Of a DNA stretch of 64,000 bases, positions 38,301 through 47,256 are shown one piece after another (within the stretch, counting starts at the first letter, position 1; every line of letters begins with the position of its first letter). The position numbers were made by a program, and so were the translations under genes. This DNA comes from Solitalea agri (lineage in GTDB: Bacteria > Bacteroidota > Bacteroidia > Sphingobacteriales > Sphingobacteriaceae), in NCBI RefSeq assembly GCF_023914155.1, contig NZ_JAMWYS010000028.1:248001-312000 (forward strand). The letters are read 5' to 3'. Under the pieces are notes generated by a model. That model ran no database searches and was not told the origin of the DNA. It worked only from the letters and a program-made list of their open reading frames with translations.

Positions 38301-38458
38301 CAGAAGCACGTAAAGTTATTGGCATGGCCGTATTTGCCGGAATGCTTATCGCTACCATACTGGGAGTGCTCTTTGTCCCTTCTTTCTTTACCTGGATAGA
38401 ATCGAGGGGTAAGAAGAAAAATGAAAGTGAAAGTACAAACACACAAACAGGACACTAA
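35309..38458 (+). CDS. RND efflux pump, inner-membrane subunit (AcrB/MexB type)
   Basis: The 1049-residue proton-driven transporter begins [17 protein letters not shown]. It shows the helix-4 motif [14 protein letters not shown] with the two proton-relay Asp residues and helix-10 [14 protein letters not shown] with the coupling Lys. Both large periplasmic loops are complete. HAE1-type pumps export drugs, detergents and dyes. The substrate range cannot be told from sequence. The outer-membrane gene begins one base after its stop codon. Confidence 0.97.
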   Translation: MSEFFIRRPIVAMVISIIMVLMGLLTLRNIPIAQYPEITPPMIQVTSVYTGASAVNVEQAVATPIEQQVNGVEQMLYMKSVNAGDGSLTLQVSFEVGVNLDNANMLTQNRVSQANAKLPAEVKSYGVTTKKSLVFPLLLISLSSPNGSYNGTFLSNYANINIVDRISRISGVGNVTLFGGYDYSMRIWLNPDRLSKLNLTANDVINAVKKQNAIVPGGKFGGPPSPKGVDNTYTIRLQDRLATEDEFGNIVVKSSSQGAMVRLKDVARIELGAENYISYSRLNQKQAATIAVYQLPGSNALDVAAKVKSTIEEMSKSFPPDLKYDVSLDTTASVTVGIEEIIHTLFEAVILVILVVFIFLQDWRATLIPLLTVPVSLIGTFMVFPLLGFSVNVLSLLGLVLAIGIVVDDAIVVVEAVMHNIEHGMSPRDATSKAMQEVGGPVIAIALILAAVFIPVALAGGITGRLYQQFAITIAISVGFSAFNALTLSPALSAMLLRPKKESKGWLDKFFDWFNKMFGSFTDKYVAIVQGFVKKSFRSILFTLIVVVGVVVLAKLIPSGFVPEEDQGYYMLNIQLPDAASLGRTDEVAHKIEQILGKIDGIQFYTTIMGYSMVTSAYTTNTAFVFVALKPWDERKHTVFDIIKQTNTEFAREITEATAIAFGPPPIIGLGTGAGFTIMLQDKTGNTPDYLFNESKKFIAAASKRPEIGRIFTAYRSNVPQKKITVDLDKAEKLEVDLSELNSTISSYLGSAYVNDFNKFGRQYKVYVQADSNYRTSPKDMNLFFVRSRNGSIVPISTLVTVTDTVGPEFTNRFNMYRSAELNGTPAEGYSSSQALKALEETAAQVLPKDLQYSWSNMSYQEKAAEGTAGVMFATALVFVFLILAAQYESWKLPFSVLLGTPFAVLGAFLGLWLCGFFSSSYQNNVFAQIGLVMLIGLAAKNAILIVEFAKESHEKHGKSVMDAAIEAARLRFRPILMTAFAFILGVVPLLTASGAVAEARKVIGMAVFAGMLIATILGVLFVPSFFTWIESRGKKKNESESTNTQTGH

Positions 38459-38459
38459 T

Positions 38460-39845
38460 ATGAACCGACAACTCATAACTTTTACCGGTATTTTGTTCCT
38501 GCTTACAGGCTGCCTTGTTGGTCCAAAATATAGCAGGCCTCAAATGGATGTGCCAACATCATATGCACAGCAATCAGACTCACTCCGACGTGATTCTATC
38601 GCTAATATAAAGTGGTTTGAACTTTATCAGGACAGCACCTTACAGCACCTCATTCGTATTGCATTAGAGCAAAACAAAGATTTGAAAACGGCTGTTGCCA
38701 GGGTTGAAGAATCAAAAGCTGTTTTGGGCTTTAATAAGGCCAATCTTTATCCCTTTTTAAACTATAATGTGCAAGCCGGTTATAATAAGCTAAATGAAAA
38801 TGCGCAGTTTGGGGGTGTTGGCTTTGATGGAGAGTCGTATAATTTGTTAGGTACTGTAAATTGGGAAATTGATCTGTGGGGGAAACTTCGCCACGCTAAC
38901 CGCTCTGCGTTTGCCCAGTTGTTGGCTGATGAAGAAAATCGGAAAGCAATTACAGTGAGTGTAATTGCCCAAGTAGCAGAGCTCTACTTTCAGCTGAGAG
39001 GCTTGGATGAGCGACTGACTATCTCCAGAAATACAGTCAAAACCCGTACGGAGAGCTATGATTTGATAAAGGCCCGTTTTGACAAAGGATATGTTGCCGA
39101 AATTGATAAGTTTCAGGCCGAACAACAGGTTGCCTTTGCGATGGCCAATATTCCGCAAATAGAGCGGGAGATTGTTCAAACCGAAAATGCTCTCAGAGTT
39201 TTGTTAGGACAAATTCCCGGCTCAGTGCCAAGAGGTCTTTTAAACACAAATCAAGGAATTAGCCTTGAGATCCCTGCCGGGCTGCCCTCTGATTTAATTG
39301 AAAGACGTCCGGATGTAAAAGCCGCAGAAAACTCATTAATTGCCCAAAACGAACAGATTGGTGTTGCTCAGGCAATGCGCTTCCCATCATTGGCATTAAC
39401 TGGATTTGGCGGTGTGGCTAGTAATGACTTAGGTAATCTCTTGCAGAATGGTTCTTTAGCCGTTGGTGTTGCTGGTCAGTTGTTTGGGCCAATTTTTAAC
39501 TTTGGACAAAATAAACGCAGAGTTGAAATAGAAAGAAAACGGACAGAGCAGTTATTGTATCAATATGAAAAAACAGTATTGATTGCCTTTAGTGATGTTG
39601 AAAATTCATTAAAAGCGGTTAAAACGTTTCAGGATGAGTATGCGGCTCGAAATAAAGAGGTAATAGCAAACAGAAATATTGTTTCACTTTCAAGAGCTAG
39701 GTATGATGGTGGCTTTACCACATTCCTGGAAGTTTTGGAGTCGGAGCGTCAGTTGTATGAATCAGAATTAAACACTTCAATTACCAAACAAAATCAATTA
39801 GCTGCTACAGTGCAACTTTATAAATCATTAGGTGGAGGATGGTAG
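38460..39845 (+). CDS. RND efflux outer-membrane lipoprotein (NodT/OprM type)
   Basis: The protein of about 461 residues has a lipobox LTGC (Cys19 from this start) and continues LVGPKYSRPQMDVP, the standard NodT opening. Two repeated outer-membrane-efflux domains follow (VNWEIDLWGKLRHANRSA; LIERRPDVKAAENSLIAQNEQIG). I chose the ATG at 38460 because it gives the lipoprotein signal; the upstream in-frame ATG at 38421 lies inside the pump gene. It completes the tripartite pump. Confidence 0.95.
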   Translation: MNRQLITFTGILFLLTGCLVGPKYSRPQMDVPTSYAQQSDSLRRDSIANIKWFELYQDSTLQHLIRIALEQNKDLKTAVARVEESKAVLGFNKANLYPFLNYNVQAGYNKLNENAQFGGVGFDGESYNLLGTVNWEIDLWGKLRHANRSAFAQLLADEENRKAITVSVIAQVAELYFQLRGLDERLTISRNTVKTRTESYDLIKARFDKGYVAEIDKFQAEQQVAFAMANIPQIEREIVQTENALRVLLGQIPGSVPRGLLNTNQGISLEIPAGLPSDLIERRPDVKAAENSLIAQNEQIGVAQAMRFPSLALTGFGGVASNDLGNLLQNGSLAVGVAGQLFGPIFNFGQNKRRVEIERKRTEQLLYQYEKTVLIAFSDVENSLKAVKTFQDEYAARNKEVIANRNIVSLSRARYDGGFTTFLEVLESERQLYESELNTSITKQNQLAATVQLYKSLGGGW

Positions 39846-39855
39846 GTCAGGTATA

Positions 39856-39908
39856 AAATTTAAGAAGTTGGCTTGCTACTAATTTCGACAAGCCAACGCC
39901 TTAAATTT
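39856..39908. terminator. long bidirectional terminator
   Basis: Two 9-bp stems (AAATTTAAG with CTTAAATTT, and GTTGGCTTG with CAAGCCAAC) are stacked with a 2x2 internal loop and a 13-base apical loop, between convergent operons. Confidence 0.88.
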
Positions 39909-39939
39909 CCTTAATAGTATTAATTATAAACAAACTCCT

Positions 39940-40701
39940 TTAGATATCTAAAATTCGCTTCAGATTATCTGTATAACTGCGACTGGTAGAAATTTTAGTT
40001 CCGTTGCTATCATTCATAACAGCAATTAAAGCACCGTTAAAGCCCTTTCGAACTTCCTTCATATTTTCCGTGTTGATTATACATCCACGATGAACTCGCA
40101 GAAAGCATTCGGGTAGTTTATTTTCTAAGGTCGATAGCGTATAATCGGTGAGGTATGAATTTCCTGACAGGGTTTTGAGGGAAACATACTTTTCATCAGC
40201 CTCAATATGGCTTATTTCTGAAGTTTTAATTAGTAAGAACTTATCACCTATTTTAACGGGTAATGCTTTAAGCTCTTTTTTGGGCTGCAGTTTTTCAATT
40301 ATTGTCAACAGGTTTTCGGTGTGGGCCGTGTCTTTCTGTTCGTTTACTTTCTGAAGCTTGGCAACTGTCAATTCTAACCGTTCAGGTTCAATGGGTTTTA
40401 GCAAATAATCAATAGAGTTCTCTTCAAAAGCTTTTATAGCATACTGATCAAAGGCAGTTGTGAAAACCACTAATGGAATAAATGACAATTTACTTAACAT
40501 CTCAAATCCGTTAAGTAAAGGCATTTCAATGTCGAGAAAAATCAGGTCAGGTCTTAGCTCTTCAATAAGCTGGCGACCTTCTTCTCCATTAGCAGCCTCT
40601 GCTTCAATTGAGAAAAACTGTTCGTGGCTACCCAGAAGCCGCTTTAATCGATTGCGAGCCAAAGGCTCATCGTCAATAATGATAGTATTAAACCGAGGCA
40701 T
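39940..40701 (-). CDS. LytTR family response regulator
   Basis: The 253-residue regulator has a receiver domain with acidic pocket DDE at 10-12 and phosphoacceptor Asp57 (LIFLDIEMP), followed by Thr (FTTAFDQYA) and Lys (YLLKPI). The C-terminal LytTR DNA-binding domain runs from about 145 to 250: DKFLLIKTSEISHIEADEKY, then FLRVHRGCIINTENM. It is the output of the LytS-type kinase at 41155-42237. Its start overlaps the stop codon of the acidic protein by one base. Confidence 0.94.
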   Translation of the reverse strand: MPRFNTIIIDDEPLARNRLKRLLGSHEQFFSIEAEAANGEEGRQLIEELRPDLIFLDIEMPLLNGFEMLSKLSFIPLVVFTTAFDQYAIKAFEENSIDYLLKPIEPERLELTVAKLQKVNEQKDTAHTENLLTIIEKLQPKKELKALPVKIGDKFLLIKTSEISHIEADEKYVSLKTLSGNSYLTDYTLSTLENKLPECFLRVHRGCIINTENMKEVRKGFNGALIAVMNDSNGTKISTSRSYTDNLKRILDI

Positions 40702-41150
40702 TAATTAGAAGGCGGTTTTGGTAAATGTCGAATGTTGTCGTCCTCAGTATTATCTTCATTTTCTTCTTCCTCCTCGTCTTCGTCCCAAATGTCAGAAAAG
40801 CCCTCACTTTCGTCATCAATTAATTCTTCATCTCCGTAGTCAACCACCATTGGCGTTACGTCTACTTCAAACCACTCATAAAACATCTCAATGGTAATGT
40901 CTTGTGGCCAGGTTTCTTGAGCCATTGAAACACCAAATAGTTCATCGATAAAAAACTGCTCGAAGTTCTCTTCTAGGTACTCTTCTATTTCTTCATCGCT
41001 ATCGAAAACAGGAATGAGAAAGGTCGTTTTTTCTGTTTGATTGATTTCTTCCAATGATGCGAATGATTCATCGGGAAAAATAGAGTTATACCAATTGAGA
41101 TAAGGTAGTTTATAGTGAAGATGCAGTGAGAAGCGATTAAGAAATTTCAT
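40701..41150 (-). CDS. acidic protein of unknown function within a LytS/LytTR unit
   Basis: I do not recognise this 149-residue protein. It has no signal peptide. The first 100 residues look folded (FLNRFSLHLHYKLPYLNWYN, TTFLIPVFDSDEEIEEYL, IEMFYEWFEVDVTPMVVDYG). The last 45 are extremely acidic (SDIWDEDEEEEENEDNTEDD) and end LPKPPSN. It is 4 bases after the kinase stop codon and overlaps the response regulator start (TAATG), so it is co-translated with both. This suggests a third component or a modulator of the two-component system, which is inference only. Confidence 0.75.
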   Translation of the reverse strand: MKFLNRFSLHLHYKLPYLNWYNSIFPDESFASLEEINQTEKTTFLIPVFDSDEEIEEYLEENFEQFFIDELFGVSMAQETWPQDITIEMFYEWFEVDVTPMVVDYGDEELIDDESEGFSDIWDEDEEEEENEDNTEDDNIRHLPKPPSN

Positions 41151-41154
41151 GTTT

Positions 41155-42237
41155 TTAGGATTTGAAAACGAATTTCGGAATAATAATCTGAATTCTCTTC
41201 TCCGGAGTCTTCATAATATTCAATTTATACTCGTCATTGTAGAGTAGCTTCAATTTGTCAAATGTACTTTGTAAGCCATAGCCAGGATTAAGTTCCGTTG
41301 GAAAATCAGGGCCATTGTCAGCTACCCAAAGTTTTAGTTCGTTTTCATTAGTACGTTCGGCACCAATTTCAATTTTTCCGTGCTGAGCAACCTTTGAAAT
41401 GCCGTGCTTGATAGAGTTCTCAATCAATGGCTGAAGCAAGAAACGCGGGATTTTTTCTTCATTTAAGGAGTTGTCAATTGTAAACGTTGTTTGCAAGCGA
41501 TCTCCTAGTCGAATACTTTCAATATCTAGGTATGTTTTAACGATGTCAATTTCATAAGCCAGTGAGGTATAGTTTTCGTCGGAGCTATTTATCGCATATC
41601 GAAATAACTTTGAAAGTTTCAGTACCATTTCTTCAGCTTTATCAGCATCCTGGTGAATAAGTGAAGCAATGGAGTTTAAAGAGTTGTACAGAAAATGAGG
41701 GTTTATTTTTGATTGAAGGGCTTCGAGCTCGGCTCTTGTTTTTAACTCTTGAAGTTTTGCGAGCTGATAATCACTGTCTCTTAGCTTTAGTTCATAATTT
41801 ACTTTCTGAAGCATATTTAACTGCCTGAAACCTCCAATTAAAAATCCAAGAAACAAGTTAAATGCAATGGAAGGTATTTGCTTGTCGAAACTTACCCAAT
41901 TGCCATAGATCAGGTAGATCATAAAAAAGCAAAACTCTGTCGCAAAAAAAATCCCGACAAACATTAACGCAAGATCAAGCGCAATTTCTTTAGGAGTGTA
42001 TTCTTTTTTTCGGTTAAATAGACATCTGGATAAATAGATAAGGTTGGTAATGGTATGAGTGATTACAATTGAAAAAAGAAAAGAGATGAAGATGCTTTTG
42101 CCAGAAAGTTTAAAATCCTGTAAGTAGTTAAGCAAGCAGATGGCCACTCCAACCACAAGTCCGGTTTTTCCATACTTCAGGTTGTAATAAAGCAATGAGT
42201 GCTCATGTTTTTTTTGTACGCTATTTGGTTGACTCAT
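41155..42237 (-). CDS. LytS-type sensor histidine kinase
   Basis: The 360-residue kinase has four hydrophobic segments in its first 150 residues, then a coiled stretch and a His_kinase domain with the phosphoacceptor in KINPHFLYNSLNSIASL (His181). An HATPase domain with PRFLLQPLIENSIKHGIS (N-box) and VADNGPDFPTE completes it. No extracellular sensor domain is evident, so the membrane part itself may sense. I chose the ATG at 42237; the frame opens upstream at 42252. It heads a unit with the acidic protein and the LytTR regulator. Confidence 0.92.
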   Translation of the reverse strand: MSQPNSVQKKHEHSLLYYNLKYGKTGLVVGVAICLLNYLQDFKLSGKSIFISFLFSIVITHTITNLIYLSRCLFNRKKEYTPKEIALDLALMFVGIFFATEFCFFMIYLIYGNWVSFDKQIPSIAFNLFLGFLIGGFRQLNMLQKVNYELKLRDSDYQLAKLQELKTRAELEALQSKINPHFLYNSLNSIASLIHQDADKAEEMVLKLSKLFRYAINSSDENYTSLAYEIDIVKTYLDIESIRLGDRLQTTFTIDNSLNEEKIPRFLLQPLIENSIKHGISKVAQHGKIEIGAERTNENELKLWVADNGPDFPTELNPGYGLQSTFDKLKLLYNDEYKLNIMKTPEKRIQIIIPKFVFKS

Positions 42238-42408
42238 AATACGAATGTACAATTTAACCTTTCTGAAATGTTTTTTTTACGATAAGCTGTCAGTATTGAA
42301 AGATAAAATGCTGAATTTTGCCGACGGATAACCTCCAACGTTTAGCTGTGAGATCTGATATCAGCTAAAAAAATGTTCGTATATTAAATAAAGCTAAAAT
42401 TAAATCTT

Positions 42409-43086
42409 ATGAAAATTAAAGCACTATTATTAGCAGCGCTTTTAACTATTGCGAGTATCATGCCCGCTTGTAAAAATATGACTGGAACCCAAAAGGGAGC
42501 AGCTATAGGCGCTGGTTCAGGAGCAGCTATAGGCGCACTAATTGGACATGCAGCTGGAAACACAGCTATTGGAGCATTAATTGGCGGTGCTGTAGGTGGT
42601 GTTAGTGGAGCTTATATTGGTAAGTATATGGATAAACAGAAAAAGGAAATCCAGGAAACTATTCCAAATGCAAAGGTTGAAGAGATTAATAACGGTGAAG
42701 CGTTAAGAGTTACTTTCGATTCGAAGGTGTTGTTTGATGTGAATAAGTATGATTTGAAAGACGCCTCGAAGAATGCGGTAAAGCAGCTTTCAGAAATCAT
42801 CAATAAATATCCTGATACATACGTTCAGATTCAGGGCCATACTGATAACACCGGTAAAGATGATTATAATATGACTCTTTCACAAAAACGTGCTGAGGCC
42901 GTAATGAACTATGCAGTTTCTATTGGTGTGCAAGCAAACCGTTTAATGTCTCAGGGTATGGGAGAAACTACTCCAATTGCTGACAACAATACAGTTGATG
43001 GACGTACCCAAAACCGTAGGGTTGAATTCTACATTGTTGCTAATGATAAGTTAAAACAAGAAGCAGCTAAACAGAAACAGAAATAA
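42409..43086 (+). CDS. OmpA-family lipoprotein with glycine zipper
   Basis: The 225-residue protein has a lipobox MPAC (Cys21), a glycine-zipper region (GAAIGAGSGAAIGALIG and GNTAIGALIGGAVGG) that can insert in the membrane, and a C-terminal OmpA peptidoglycan-binding domain (QGHTDNTGKDDYNMTLSQKRAEAV, NRRVEFYI). It probably links the outer membrane to the cell wall. It is a single gene before a strong terminator. Confidence 0.93.
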   Translation: MKIKALLLAALLTIASIMPACKNMTGTQKGAAIGAGSGAAIGALIGHAAGNTAIGALIGGAVGGVSGAYIGKYMDKQKKEIQETIPNAKVEEINNGEALRVTFDSKVLFDVNKYDLKDASKNAVKQLSEIINKYPDTYVQIQGHTDNTGKDDYNMTLSQKRAEAVMNYAVSIGVQANRLMSQGMGETTPIADNNTVDGRTQNRRVEFYIVANDKLKQEAAKQKQK

Positions 43087-43110
43087 GCTGTACCTCGGTT
43101 ATAATACTAT

Positions 43111-43140
43111 AGGCCCGTTTGTATATATGCAAACGGGCTT
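43111..43140 (+). terminator. terminator after OmpA lipoprotein gene
   Basis: GCCCGTTTG pairs with CAAACGGGC, 9 bp plus flanking pairs, followed by CTTCTTTTTG. Confidence 0.92.
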
Positions 43141-43221
43141 CTTCTTTTTGTATTAATTATGTTGAAGTTAAAAATGCTCAATGGCACTTATTATCTTGCA
43201 AACCAATTTGCTAACTATAGT

Positions 43222-45576
43222 ATGAAGAAAGTATACCTCGCCATTCCAGTCCTCTTGTTTCACTTTGCTGCATCGGCTCAAAAGCTAGATTCATTAAGTG
43301 TTGAAAAGATAATGCGAGATCCTAAATGGATAGGCGTTTCACCATCTGCTGTTTTCTGGGGTGAGGATAGTAAGAACGTCTACTTCAGCTGGAATCCGGA
43401 TAAAAATAAAAGTGATTCGTTATACGCGGTTTCGGTTGAGGGTAAGCAAGTGACAAAGGTAGGTTCAGCACAAAGGCGCAGTTTGGCACCTCAAGGGGAA
43501 TACAATAAAAACAAGACGCTGAAACTATACGAGAAATATGGTGACATTTTTTTGCTGGATCTGAAAACCGGTACAACTCGCCAGCTGACATATACCACTG
43601 ATCAGGAGTTTTTTGCTTCATTTTCTGGCAAGGATGATAAGGTGGTTTTCAGAAGAGGAGATAATTTGTTCAGCCTTTCTATAAATACTGGCGAATTAGT
43701 TCAGCTAACAAATTTTCAGAAAGGAAGTAAATTAAAAGATGCTCGTTTAAATGAACAGGATCAATGGCTCAAAAATCAACAGCTTTCAGAGTTTGAGATA
43801 CTGAAACAACGAAAAGCGTTTAAGGATGAAAGTTTGAAGGCAAAAAAGCAAGATCAGCCCAAACGTTTAAAAGAAATTTACCTTGAAGGCAGAACGGTTA
43901 ATAACCTTAAAGCCAGTCCCGATGGACAAATAATAACATTTAATCTTACCAGCGATGGAGATGAAAGGCATACTTTGGTTCCTACTTATGTTACCGAATC
44001 AGGTTATACCGAAGAAATTCCAACTCGCCCGAAGGTTGGTGGAGAACAAGAATCCAAAGAGTTTTTTATTTACAACAAATCTCTTGATTCTGTTTACCAG
44101 GTTTCGACACTTCAGATTCCAGGGATTTATGATCTGCCTGATTATTTAAAAGATTATCCTTCTGAGAAAAAAATAAGGGAGAAGAATAAATCCGAGCGCA
44201 GCGTTAACTTTCAAACACCTATTTGGAGCGAAGATGGTAAAAATGTCATTGTTACAGCGTATTCTCTCGATAACAAAGATCGCTGGATTTTTAGTTTAGA
44301 TGCTTCCAACGGAAAATTGAAATTAATAGATCGTCAGCGGGACGAGGCCTGGATTGGAGGCCCCGGTATCGATGGTTATAATGAGAACATTGGATGGATA
44401 GATAATTCATTAGTTTATTTTCAGAGTGAGGCATTAGGCTTTTCTCACCTTTACACCTATAACTTATCTACGAATAAAAAACAGCAGATAACGACTGGCA
44501 ACTGGGAAGTTCAGGATGTTCAGCTATCGGCCGATAAAGCTAGTTTTTACCTAACAGCTAATAAGGAGCATCCAGGAACTAAAGATTTTTATAAGATAGG
44601 GGTAAAAGGCGGGGTATTGGAAAAGCTAACCTCAATGAAAGGCGCAAATGAAGTATCCCTTTCTCCCGATGAAAAATGGTTGGCAATTCGCTATTCATAC
44701 AGCAACAAACCATGGGAATTATATCTGCAAGAAAACAAGGTTGGGGCAACAGTTCTACAAATAACCAATTCGGTTTCTGATGAGTTTAAATCATATTCGT
44801 GGAGAGAGCCGGAAGTTATCTCCTTTGTAAATCGCTCGGGCAATGAAGTTTATGCGAGGCTATATCGTCCGACAAAGCCTCATCCTAACAAACCAGCCGT
44901 GATTTTTGTACATGGGGCCGGATATTTGCAAAATGCGCACTACTGGTGGAGCAACTATTTCAGGGAGTTTATGTTTCACAACCTGCTTGCTGATAAAGGG
45001 TATACGGTACTTGATATCGATTACCAGGCAAGTTCAGGATATGGCCGTAACTGTCGAACCAATATTTATCGCCATATGGGAGGCGCAGATTTAAATGATC
45101 AGGTTGATGGAGCAAAATTATTGGCAGATAAGTACGGAGTTAATGCTAAAGCAATAGGCATTTACGGAGGATCTTATGGCGGTTTTATAACCCTGATGGC
45201 CATGTTTAACCAACCCGAAGTGTTTAAAGCCGGAGCCGCATTGCGTTCGGTAACTGATTGGGCTCATTATAATCATGGCTACACGGCCAATATTTTAAAC
45301 TCACCAATAGAAGACAGTATCGCTTATCATCGAAGCTCTCCTTTGTATTTTGCCAATGGGCTAAAAGGCCGGTTGTTAATGTGTCATGGGATGGTTGATG
45401 TAAATGTCCATTTTCAGGATATTGTTCGTCTTTCCCAACGCCTGATTGAACTCGGTAAAAACGACTGGGAACTGGCAGTTTATCCTATGGAAGACCATGG
45501 ATTTGTTGAAGCAAGCAGCTGGACAGACGAGTATAAACGAATATTTAAATTATTTGAAGAAGAACTAAAACATTAG
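43222..45576 (+). CDS. S9 family prolyl oligopeptidase / DPP-IV-like peptidase
   Basis: The 784-residue protein has a signal peptide ending ASAQ, a beta-propeller domain (to about residue 540) with WIGVSPSAVFWGEDSKNVYF and repeated WD-like strands, and an alpha/beta-hydrolase domain. The catalytic triad is seen as Ser651 in GIYGGSYGGF, Asp in HGMVDVNVHFQD and His in MEDHGFVEA. Such periplasmic peptidases cut dipeptides from peptide N-termini. The ATG at 43222 gives the proper signal; an ATG at 43159 in frame is less likely. Confidence 0.93.
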   Translation: MKKVYLAIPVLLFHFAASAQKLDSLSVEKIMRDPKWIGVSPSAVFWGEDSKNVYFSWNPDKNKSDSLYAVSVEGKQVTKVGSAQRRSLAPQGEYNKNKTLKLYEKYGDIFLLDLKTGTTRQLTYTTDQEFFASFSGKDDKVVFRRGDNLFSLSINTGELVQLTNFQKGSKLKDARLNEQDQWLKNQQLSEFEILKQRKAFKDESLKAKKQDQPKRLKEIYLEGRTVNNLKASPDGQIITFNLTSDGDERHTLVPTYVTESGYTEEIPTRPKVGGEQESKEFFIYNKSLDSVYQVSTLQIPGIYDLPDYLKDYPSEKKIREKNKSERSVNFQTPIWSEDGKNVIVTAYSLDNKDRWIFSLDASNGKLKLIDRQRDEAWIGGPGIDGYNENIGWIDNSLVYFQSEALGFSHLYTYNLSTNKKQQITTGNWEVQDVQLSADKASFYLTANKEHPGTKDFYKIGVKGGVLEKLTSMKGANEVSLSPDEKWLAIRYSYSNKPWELYLQENKVGATVLQITNSVSDEFKSYSWREPEVISFVNRSGNEVYARLYRPTKPHPNKPAVIFVHGAGYLQNAHYWWSNYFREFMFHNLLADKGYTVLDIDYQASSGYGRNCRTNIYRHMGGADLNDQVDGAKLLADKYGVNAKAIGIYGGSYGGFITLMAMFNQPEVFKAGAALRSVTDWAHYNHGYTANILNSPIEDSIAYHRSSPLYFANGLKGRLLMCHGMVDVNVHFQDIVRLSQRLIELGKNDWELAVYPMEDHGFVEASSWTDEYKRIFKLFEEELKH

Positions 45577-45636
45577 TACTTCTTAAACGTTGAAAGTGCA
45601 TTTAAGTAATAGAATAAAAATAATATAGACCCAACA

Positions 45637-46212
45637 ATGAAGAGAATTAGCCTTGCGATCATAGCTTTGGCGGCGTTTGCCTCAAGCTCATTTGCTCAAA
45701 CTAAAGACAGTATTCAGGTAGTGCCAATCGATAAAAGTCCTGCAGATATTGTTTATTACCCGGTCCGCGCCGCTTTTGAAAGAGATGTAACTAAAAGTCC
45801 GGTAGCACGTGTGATTTATTCCAGACCGCAGAAAAATGGCCGTGAGATTTTTGGGAAGTTGCAAGATTATGGAACCATTTGGAGAACAGGGGCAAATGAA
45901 TCAACAGAGGTTAAGTTTTATAAGGATGTAAAAATTGGCGATAAAATTATTGCTGCGGGTGAATATTCATTGTTTACTATTCCGAATAAAGATAAATGGA
46001 CGGTAATTCTTAATGCAGTAAATGATAAATGGGGTGCTTATTTTTATGATAAGTCAAAAGATGTGGTAAGAGTTGAGGTGCCAGTTAAAACACCTCCCGC
46101 TCCAATTGAAGTGTTTACTATTCTGTTTAAAGATGATAACAGCAATGGTGCTAAAATGGTAATGGGTTGGGATAATTGTTATGTAGAGCTTCCAATTAAG
46201 TTTCAGAATTAA
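45637..46212 (+). CDS. DUF2911 domain secreted protein
   Basis: The 191-residue protein has a signal (SSSFAQ) and the DUF2911 features: VIYSRPQKNGREIFGKL, WRTGANESTEVKF, AGEYSLFTIPNKDKWTVILN and the C-terminal MGWDNCYVELP. Secreted members are widespread in Bacteroidota and of unknown function. It lies 60 bases after the S9 peptidase and ends at a terminator, so they could share a transcript. Confidence 0.85.
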   Translation: MKRISLAIIALAAFASSSFAQTKDSIQVVPIDKSPADIVYYPVRAAFERDVTKSPVARVIYSRPQKNGREIFGKLQDYGTIWRTGANESTEVKFYKDVKIGDKIIAAGEYSLFTIPNKDKWTVILNAVNDKWGAYFYDKSKDVVRVEVPVKTPPAPIEVFTILFKDDNSNGAKMVMGWDNCYVELPIKFQN

Positions 46213-46232
46213 CGGTTAACCAATGCAATAAT

Positions 46233-46264
46233 AAAAGGCCATCAATTTAATTTGAGGGCCTTTT
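46233..46264. terminator. bidirectional terminator
   Basis: AAAAGGCC pairs with GGCCTTTT, continued by TCAA/TTGA after one mismatch, between convergent genes. Confidence 0.88.
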
Positions 46265-46285
46265 ATGTTGAATACGTTCATTCAT

Positions 46286-46681
46286 TTATCTTGCCTGAAG
46301 TTGAAGCTGAATTTTGTTTTTCCCCGATTTATATTCTAACCAAAGATTAGCGTTGTCAAGTTTTTTGATAATGTAAATATTAATTTCGGTGTTAAATATT
46401 GTTTGAAGAGTGCTGTCTGTCAATAAACTCCAGTCACCATCAGGAGCAGGTATGCAGTTTTCGTTTACTGCACAAATTCTTCGGTATTTTAAATTTGAAT
46501 AGAATACATGTTGACGACCAGGGGCAATAGCTGACTGTCCGTTCGTAACAATCCGGGATTCCATCCATGCTCGGGCAATTAATTTGTAACGATAGTCTTC
46601 TTCACCTTCCTTAACACATGCCGAAAGTAAGACCGATAAGCCTAAACAAAAGAGAATAGATATCCGAACTACTTTAATCAT
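46286..46681 (-). CDS. small lipoprotein of the sigma-factor unit
   Basis: The 131-residue protein has a lipobox LSAC (Cys22) and a mature part YKLIARAWMESRIVTNGQ that resembles lipocalin-like lipoproteins of this phylum. It overlaps the upstream gene by 4 bases (ATGA) and is therefore coupled to the putative anti-sigma factor. Its role is unknown; a periplasmic sensor or target is possible. Confidence 0.65.
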   Translation of the reverse strand: MIKVVRISILFCLGLSVLLSACVKEGEEDYRYKLIARAWMESRIVTNGQSAIAPGRQHVFYSNLKYRRICAVNENCIPAPDGDWSLLTDSTLQTIFNTEINIYIIKKLDNANLWLEYKSGKNKIQLQLQAR

Positions 46682-47205
46682 GCGACATTCTTGTGTTGTA
46701 GATTGCGGCTAAGCAATTTGTCAACAAATACCAGTAATAAAACCGCATCTACAATTAAAAAGGCAAACCATAAGTTTCGGTTGCTGATCAATGAATCAAC
46801 CTGCGAGTTTACAACATTTTGCACCTGATTGCTGGCAGCAAGGTATTGAGCCGAAGGCTCGGCAGGGGCGTTGCCGATCACTAAAAATAATAACCCGATT
46901 ATTGAAACAATAAATATTGCGGCTACTCCATAAATGATTTTACGGTTCACCAATGTTTTCAATGCTGATTGCTGCGGGGCTATTTCAGCCCTCCATTTAG
47001 CCATAACATTTGCAGTAAAGGAAGATGATGGCACTTCAAGCTCCATTGAGGCCAGCGAAATTTTGATAGCCTTTATTTCTTCAAACTTTTGTTTAAGCTT
47101 GGGGTCTAATGAAATTGAGCGTATCAATTCACCGGCTTCGGGCTCACTAATAAGGCCATCAGCTAAATCCCAAAGTTTTTCTTCTGTAATCCGGTTCATA
47201 TTCAT
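46678..47205 (-). CDS. putative anti-sigma factor, membrane protein
   Basis: The 175-residue protein begins with a cytoplasmic, helical, acidic part (ITEEKLWDLADGLISEPEAGELI) like the anti-sigma domain found in Bacteroidota. Two membrane segments follow at about 92-110 and 146-163 with a short periplasmic loop. No zinc HxxxCxxC motif is visible. It follows the ECF sigma factor by 51 bases and overlaps the lipoprotein gene, which supports an anti-sigma role. I am moderately sure. Confidence 0.65.
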   Translation of the reverse strand: MNMNRITEEKLWDLADGLISEPEAGELIRSISLDPKLKQKFEEIKAIKISLASMELEVPSSSFTANVMAKWRAEIAPQQSALKTLVNRKIIYGVAAIFIVSIIGLLFLVIGNAPAEPSAQYLAASNQVQNVVNSQVDSLISNRNLWFAFLIVDAVLLLVFVDKLLSRNLQHKNVA

Positions 47206-47256
47206 CCTTTCTATTCTAAACTCCTTATCTACTGCAACGCAAAGATAAGCAGCATA

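Noticed and set aside
38421-38459. Longer start of the outer-membrane efflux gene inside the pump gene
   Set aside because: The ATG at 38460 gives a proper lipoprotein signal and is one base after the pump stop codon, so overlap is unlikely.
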